A stretch of DNA of 6,631 nt, taken from the NCBI GenBank assembly GCA_029982105.1, contig JARRCQ010000094.1:1-6631 (forward strand), given 5' to 3'. Numbering within the stretch: position 1 is the first letter of the stretch; each line of letters opens with the position of its first letter. The notes under the pieces were generated by a model. The model searched no databases, was not told the DNA's origin, and saw only the letters and a program-made list of their open reading frames with translations. Made by a program: the position numbers and the translations under genes. This document shows positions 4,569 through 6,631 of the stretch, piece by piece. The stretch comes from Candidatus Atribacteria bacterium (GTDB lineage: Bacteria; Atribacterota; Atribacteria; Atribacterales; Caldatribacteriaceae).

Positions 4569-5486
4569 ATGGATAGCCCAAGAGAGGAGCTCTTCAATTT
4601 TATGGTTGTGAATGCTATTTATCCTTTTTGCAGTACAAAGGGAACTATTTTCTTGAAATGTTCTCAAAAAGGGATACTAACCCAAGAAAAAAAGCAAGAA
4701 ATCATTGAGCTTCTGAATATCAAAACCAGTAGCGAATGCGAAACGCTAAGAGAAGAAATTAAAAAGCAAGTAGCCGAACGCCGTACAACTCGCCCTATAA
4801 AAGAATGGATAAAAGAAGAAAGGCCAAGAGAAATGCTGGTGAAATTGGGAGCGGAAAATTTGCCCTTGTCCAAACTTCTGGCCATAATTTTGAGAACAGG
4901 GAAAAACGGCGCAAGCGCTGAAGAGTTAGCTCAGACTTTGCTTAACCATTTTGGCTCACTTAGAGCGATAGATGCGGCACCGATTTCTGAGCTATCTAAA
5001 ATTGAGGGGATTGGCCCTGCTAAAGCAGCTCAAATTAAGGCAGCACTGGAACTGGGTAAAAGATTTTTCCAGGAAAAAGCATCAACCCGGAAAAAATTAA
5101 CCAAGCCAGATGATGTGATTAACTATGTTTGTGAATATTATGCTCCTTACCTGAGAGACCAGGAAAAGGAGTTTTTTAATATAATTCTCCTGGATATTAA
5201 AAATAAACCTATTGATAATATTGAAATAAGCAAAGGTAGTGGGAATGCTACTATTGTTGACCCCAAAGAAATTGTCAAAATGGCATCGTTGAAATCTGCC
5301 TATTCTGTCATCCTGGTTCATAATCATCCTTCAGGAGAAACTACTCCTTCTCAAGACGATATAGAATTAACCAATCGCATAGTATCGGCATGTGAGCTCC
5401 TGGGTATCAAAGTTTTAGACCACATAATCATTGGCAAAAACATGGAGGATTTTTACAGCTTCGCAAAAGAAGGATTGATAAGATAA
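4569..5486 (+). CDS. radC: RadC family protein (JAB/MPN domain) with N-terminal extension
   Basis: The protein has 305 residues, about 75 more than usual RadC proteins (roughly 225-230). The core starts near residue 77: a helix-hairpin-helix region (RPREMLVKLGAENLPLSKLLAIILRTG, then IEGIGPAKAAQIKAALELG at 145-163), followed by the RadC/JAB domain. The metal-site motif HNHPSGETTPSQDD gives His251, His253, Ser261 and Asp264, with Glu201 as the likely partner. The metal site is intact. RadC was once thought a recombination-repair protein, but its biochemical role is unsettled, and homologues often travel on mobile elements. The extra N-terminus (1-75) is Lys/Glu-rich and unrecognised, with two cysteines (21, 31). 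AGGAG lies 12 bases before the ATG, longer than ideal, so the exact start is less sure. Confidence 0.92.
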   Translation: MDSPREELFNFMVVNAIYPFCSTKGTIFLKCSQKGILTQEKKQEIIELLNIKTSSECETLREEIKKQVAERRTTRPIKEWIKEERPREMLVKLGAENLPLSKLLAIILRTGKNGASAEELAQTLLNHFGSLRAIDAAPISELSKIEGIGPAKAAQIKAALELGKRFFQEKASTRKKLTKPDDVINYVCEYYAPYLRDQEKEFFNIILLDIKNKPIDNIEISKGSGNATIVDPKEIVKMASLKSAYSVILVHNHPSGETTPSQDDIELTNRIVSACELLGIKVLDHIIIGKNMEDFYSFAKEGLIR

Positions 5487-5504
5487 ATCAAAAACCATAA
5501 CCTC

Positions 5505-5534
5505 AGGAGTAAAAAAATGGATCTACTCAAATAA
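5505..5534 (+). other. Five-codon mini-ORF with ideal ribosome site, possible gene-start remnant
   Basis: AGGAG (5505-5509), seven bases, then ATG GAT CTA CTC AAA TAA (5517-5534), sitting between the radC stop and the terminator hairpin. The ribosome site and spacing are better than those of radC itself. It may be the left-over beginning of a lost downstream gene, a tiny translated peptide, or chance. Confidence 0.25.
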
Positions 5535-5535
5535 A

Positions 5536-5563
5536 GGGGGTTAGCTCTTCGAGCTTTTCCCCC
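5536..5563. terminator. Bidirectional intrinsic terminator between radC and the PHP-domain gene
   Basis: GGGGG-tt-AGCTC-ttc-GAGCT-ttt-CCCCC forms two stacked five-pair helices. An outer ATAA/TTAT (5531-5534 with 5566-5569) can extend it. On the minus strand it begins two bases after the PHP-gene stop codon and is followed by CTTTATTTG, a moderate T-tract. On the plus strand the tail (GCTTATTC) is weaker. The convergent gene order fits a shared terminator. Confidence 0.72.
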
Positions 5564-5565
5564 GC

Positions 5566-6522
5566 TTATTCAATAAAAACTGGTTGCCCCAAAGCTCTTT
5601 TTTTGTCGCTTTCCCGAATCACCACTGCTCTGACATATCTTTCGTCTCCTTCAATAAAATAGCTATCCTCTTTGACTCCCTGAGTTACCTTTCTTTTCAC
5701 TCCTCCCCTTGCAATCCACTCAATGGTAGCTTCTGCGCTGGTGGAAACTGTCATTCCCCAGGGATAAACTTTTACTGAGAGGTCCGGGCCTTCGGTAGAA
5801 TAGAAGTGGCCATTTTGCAAAGCGGCCACAATGCTCTCTTCTCGTAAATCAGGAGCGGCAACTACCACCCATCTATTTGTGTTCTTGATTATGGAATTTG
5901 TCATATGGTAATCATCTCCAACTGTTCCCCAAACTTGGTATCCTCGAGTTAACAAGCTATCCCATTTATCTTCTGAATTAGTTCCCCTGTTAAGTACCTC
6001 TATACTGCAAGCTCCAGGGTTAGATAATAATCCTCCCAAAGACCAGCCACCAAGGAGGGGCAGTCGGTTAGGGTGAGCATAAATCGCTATTCCTCCTTGC
6101 TCTTGAATATGGCCAATAACTTTATTTGGCCGCATCTCATCGGTTTGCCTTTGCACCCCTATTCCTAGAATGTGGCCTGAGGAAGAGGATTCTTCTACAC
6201 CAGGAATAAATAAAATTCCCGGAACTTCCGGGTCTTGTGTTACTAAGTCATGGTCGGTAATTGCCACAAAGTCGTATCCCAAAGAGCGATATGTTTCCAC
6301 TACTTCCTGTGGGGTATTGTTCCCATCCGATGCATTAGTGTGGCAGTGGAGTTGCCCTTTAAACCGAAAATCTTCTTCTGGATAAGGGGAATAAATGGTA
6401 AACTGGCCAGAAGAGATTAATTGCGAACCAAGTGGGTGTTCATAAGAGGGAGATGTTGCAGACGGAGAAAGGTAATCAGTTCCCAATTGAAGTCCGCATC
6501 CGCTAGCCAAAAACCCAAGCAA
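5566..6522 (-). CDS. PHP-domain metallohydrolase, CehA/McbA type, lipoprotein with truncated 5' end
   Basis: From the TTG at 6522 the protein has 318 residues. The PHP (polymerase and histidinol phosphatase) metal site is complete: His59 and His61 in GQLHCHTNASDG, Asp90-His91 in AITDHD, Glu110 in IPGVEES, His117 in GHILGIG, His150 in AIYAHPN, and Asp203/204 with His206 in VGDDYH. This order matches CehA/McbA-type phosphoester or ester hydrolases; the substrate is unknown. Just before it, codons read LYVFILLGFLASGC, a lipoprotein signal core with Cys9 as the likely lipid-anchored residue, so the protein would sit on the outer face of a membrane. No ATG or ribosome site precedes this. Three bases beyond that Leu codon the sequence becomes an insertion sequence, so the original start, the basic n-region and the promoter seem lost. 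The catalytic domain is intact, but expression is doubtful. A terminator follows the stop. Confidence 0.85.
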   Translation of the reverse strand: MLGFLASGCGLQLGTDYLSPSATSPSYEHPLGSQLISSGQFTIYSPYPEEDFRFKGQLHCHTNASDGNNTPQEVVETYRSLGYDFVAITDHDLVTQDPEVPGILFIPGVEESSSSGHILGIGVQRQTDEMRPNKVIGHIQEQGGIAIYAHPNRLPLLGGWSLGGLLSNPGACSIEVLNRGTNSEDKWDSLLTRGYQVWGTVGDDYHMTNSIIKNTNRWVVVAAPDLREESIVAALQNGHFYSTEGPDLSVKVYPWGMTVSTSAEATIEWIARGGVKRKVTQGVKEDSYFIEGDERYVRAVVIRESDKKRALGQPVFIE

Positions 6523-6537
6523 GATAAAAACATATAA

Positions 6538-6631
6538 TGGACCCCGAAAACTGGACAGAGTATTAAGGTGATGTTAACCTGTAAAATGGAAAGGAGAAAG
6601 ATAAGAAAATGGGTGACATCCGAAAGAAGTA
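6538..6631 (+). mobile_element. IS3-family insertion sequence, left end (continues beyond window)
   Basis: The sequence from 6538 begins TGGACCCCGAAAACTGGACA, the kind of TG-starting terminal repeat found on IS3-family elements. A leader and the start of orfA at 6609 follow. The right end, the transposase orfB and any target duplication are outside the window. The element lies against the 5' end of the PHP-domain gene, oriented away from it. The exact boundary could be one base to the left. Confidence 0.8.
6609..6631 (+). CDS. IS3-family transposase OrfA (first seven codons, partial)
   Basis: ATG GGT GAC ATC CGA AAG AAG encodes MGDIRKK, like the starts of IS3-family OrfA proteins, which carry a helix-turn-helix that binds the element ends and are usually joined to OrfB by frameshifting. 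AAGGAG at 6591-6596 is 12 bases upstream. Another ATG at 6586 opens a different, also basic frame, so the start call rests on resemblance and the terminal-repeat context. Confidence 0.65.

Noticed and set aside
1..6631. tRNA, rRNA, CRISPR array or defence system
   Set aside because: No tRNA-like T-loop with a matching acceptor stem, no spaced direct repeats, and no recognisable defence gene was found on either strand.

Overview
The window is moderately AT-rich chromosomal DNA from a bacterium whose identity I cannot fix. Two hints suggest a diderm (two-membrane) lineage. The solute-binding protein at the left edge has an ordinary signal-peptidase-I signal (ending Ala-Leu-Ala) and no lipobox, which fits a periplasm. 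A CehA/McbA-type metallohydrolase at the right does carry a lipoprotein-type signal. Many GTG/TTG starts, strong GGAGG ribosome sites and Glu/Lys-rich proteins would fit lineages such as Thermotogota, Atribacterota, Dictyoglomota or Synergistota, but this is an inference only.

Left part, minus strand (1-1825): a LacI-family repressor gene followed 109 bases later by the first 196 codons of a family-5 (oligopeptide/oligosaccharide) ABC transporter substrate-binding protein that runs off the window. The lacI promoter is clear (TTGACA, 18 bases, TATACT). It is bracketed by two identical 15-base sites in inverted orientation with the central CG typical of LacI-family operators. The likely picture is an autoregulated repressor that also controls a carbohydrate or peptide import operon. 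No terminator or convincing separate promoter is visible between the two genes.

Middle noncoding block (1826-2127): no convincing protein gene, but a run of hairpins spaced one base apart, a long-range helix and a T-tract. It may be an unassigned structured RNA or the remains of something else. A short minus-strand reading frame (33 codons, one membrane-like segment) lies in it. At its right edge is a good promoter (GTGACA, 17 bases, TATAAT) for the next gene.

Centre (2216-4256): a plus-strand gene for a 479-residue protein of unknown function, with a carboxypeptidase-regulatory-like domain near its N-terminus and probably a fibronectin-like beta-sandwich in the middle. It overlaps tail to tail by 14 bases with nth (endonuclease III, DNA base-excision repair) on the minus strand.

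Right centre (4257-5486): the nth/radC divergent gap contains a small hairpin and a 113-base inverted-repeat structure whose extra base pairs are G-U pairs only on the plus strand. radC follows, with an unusual extension of about 75 residues in front of the usual RadC core.

Right (5487-6631): a two-way terminator separates radC from a convergent PHP-domain metallohydrolase (CehA/McbA type). An IS3-family insertion sequence, of which only the left end and the first codons of orfA are inside the window, sits directly against the start of this gene. It appears to have removed the start codon, the positively charged start of the lipoprotein signal peptide and the promoter.
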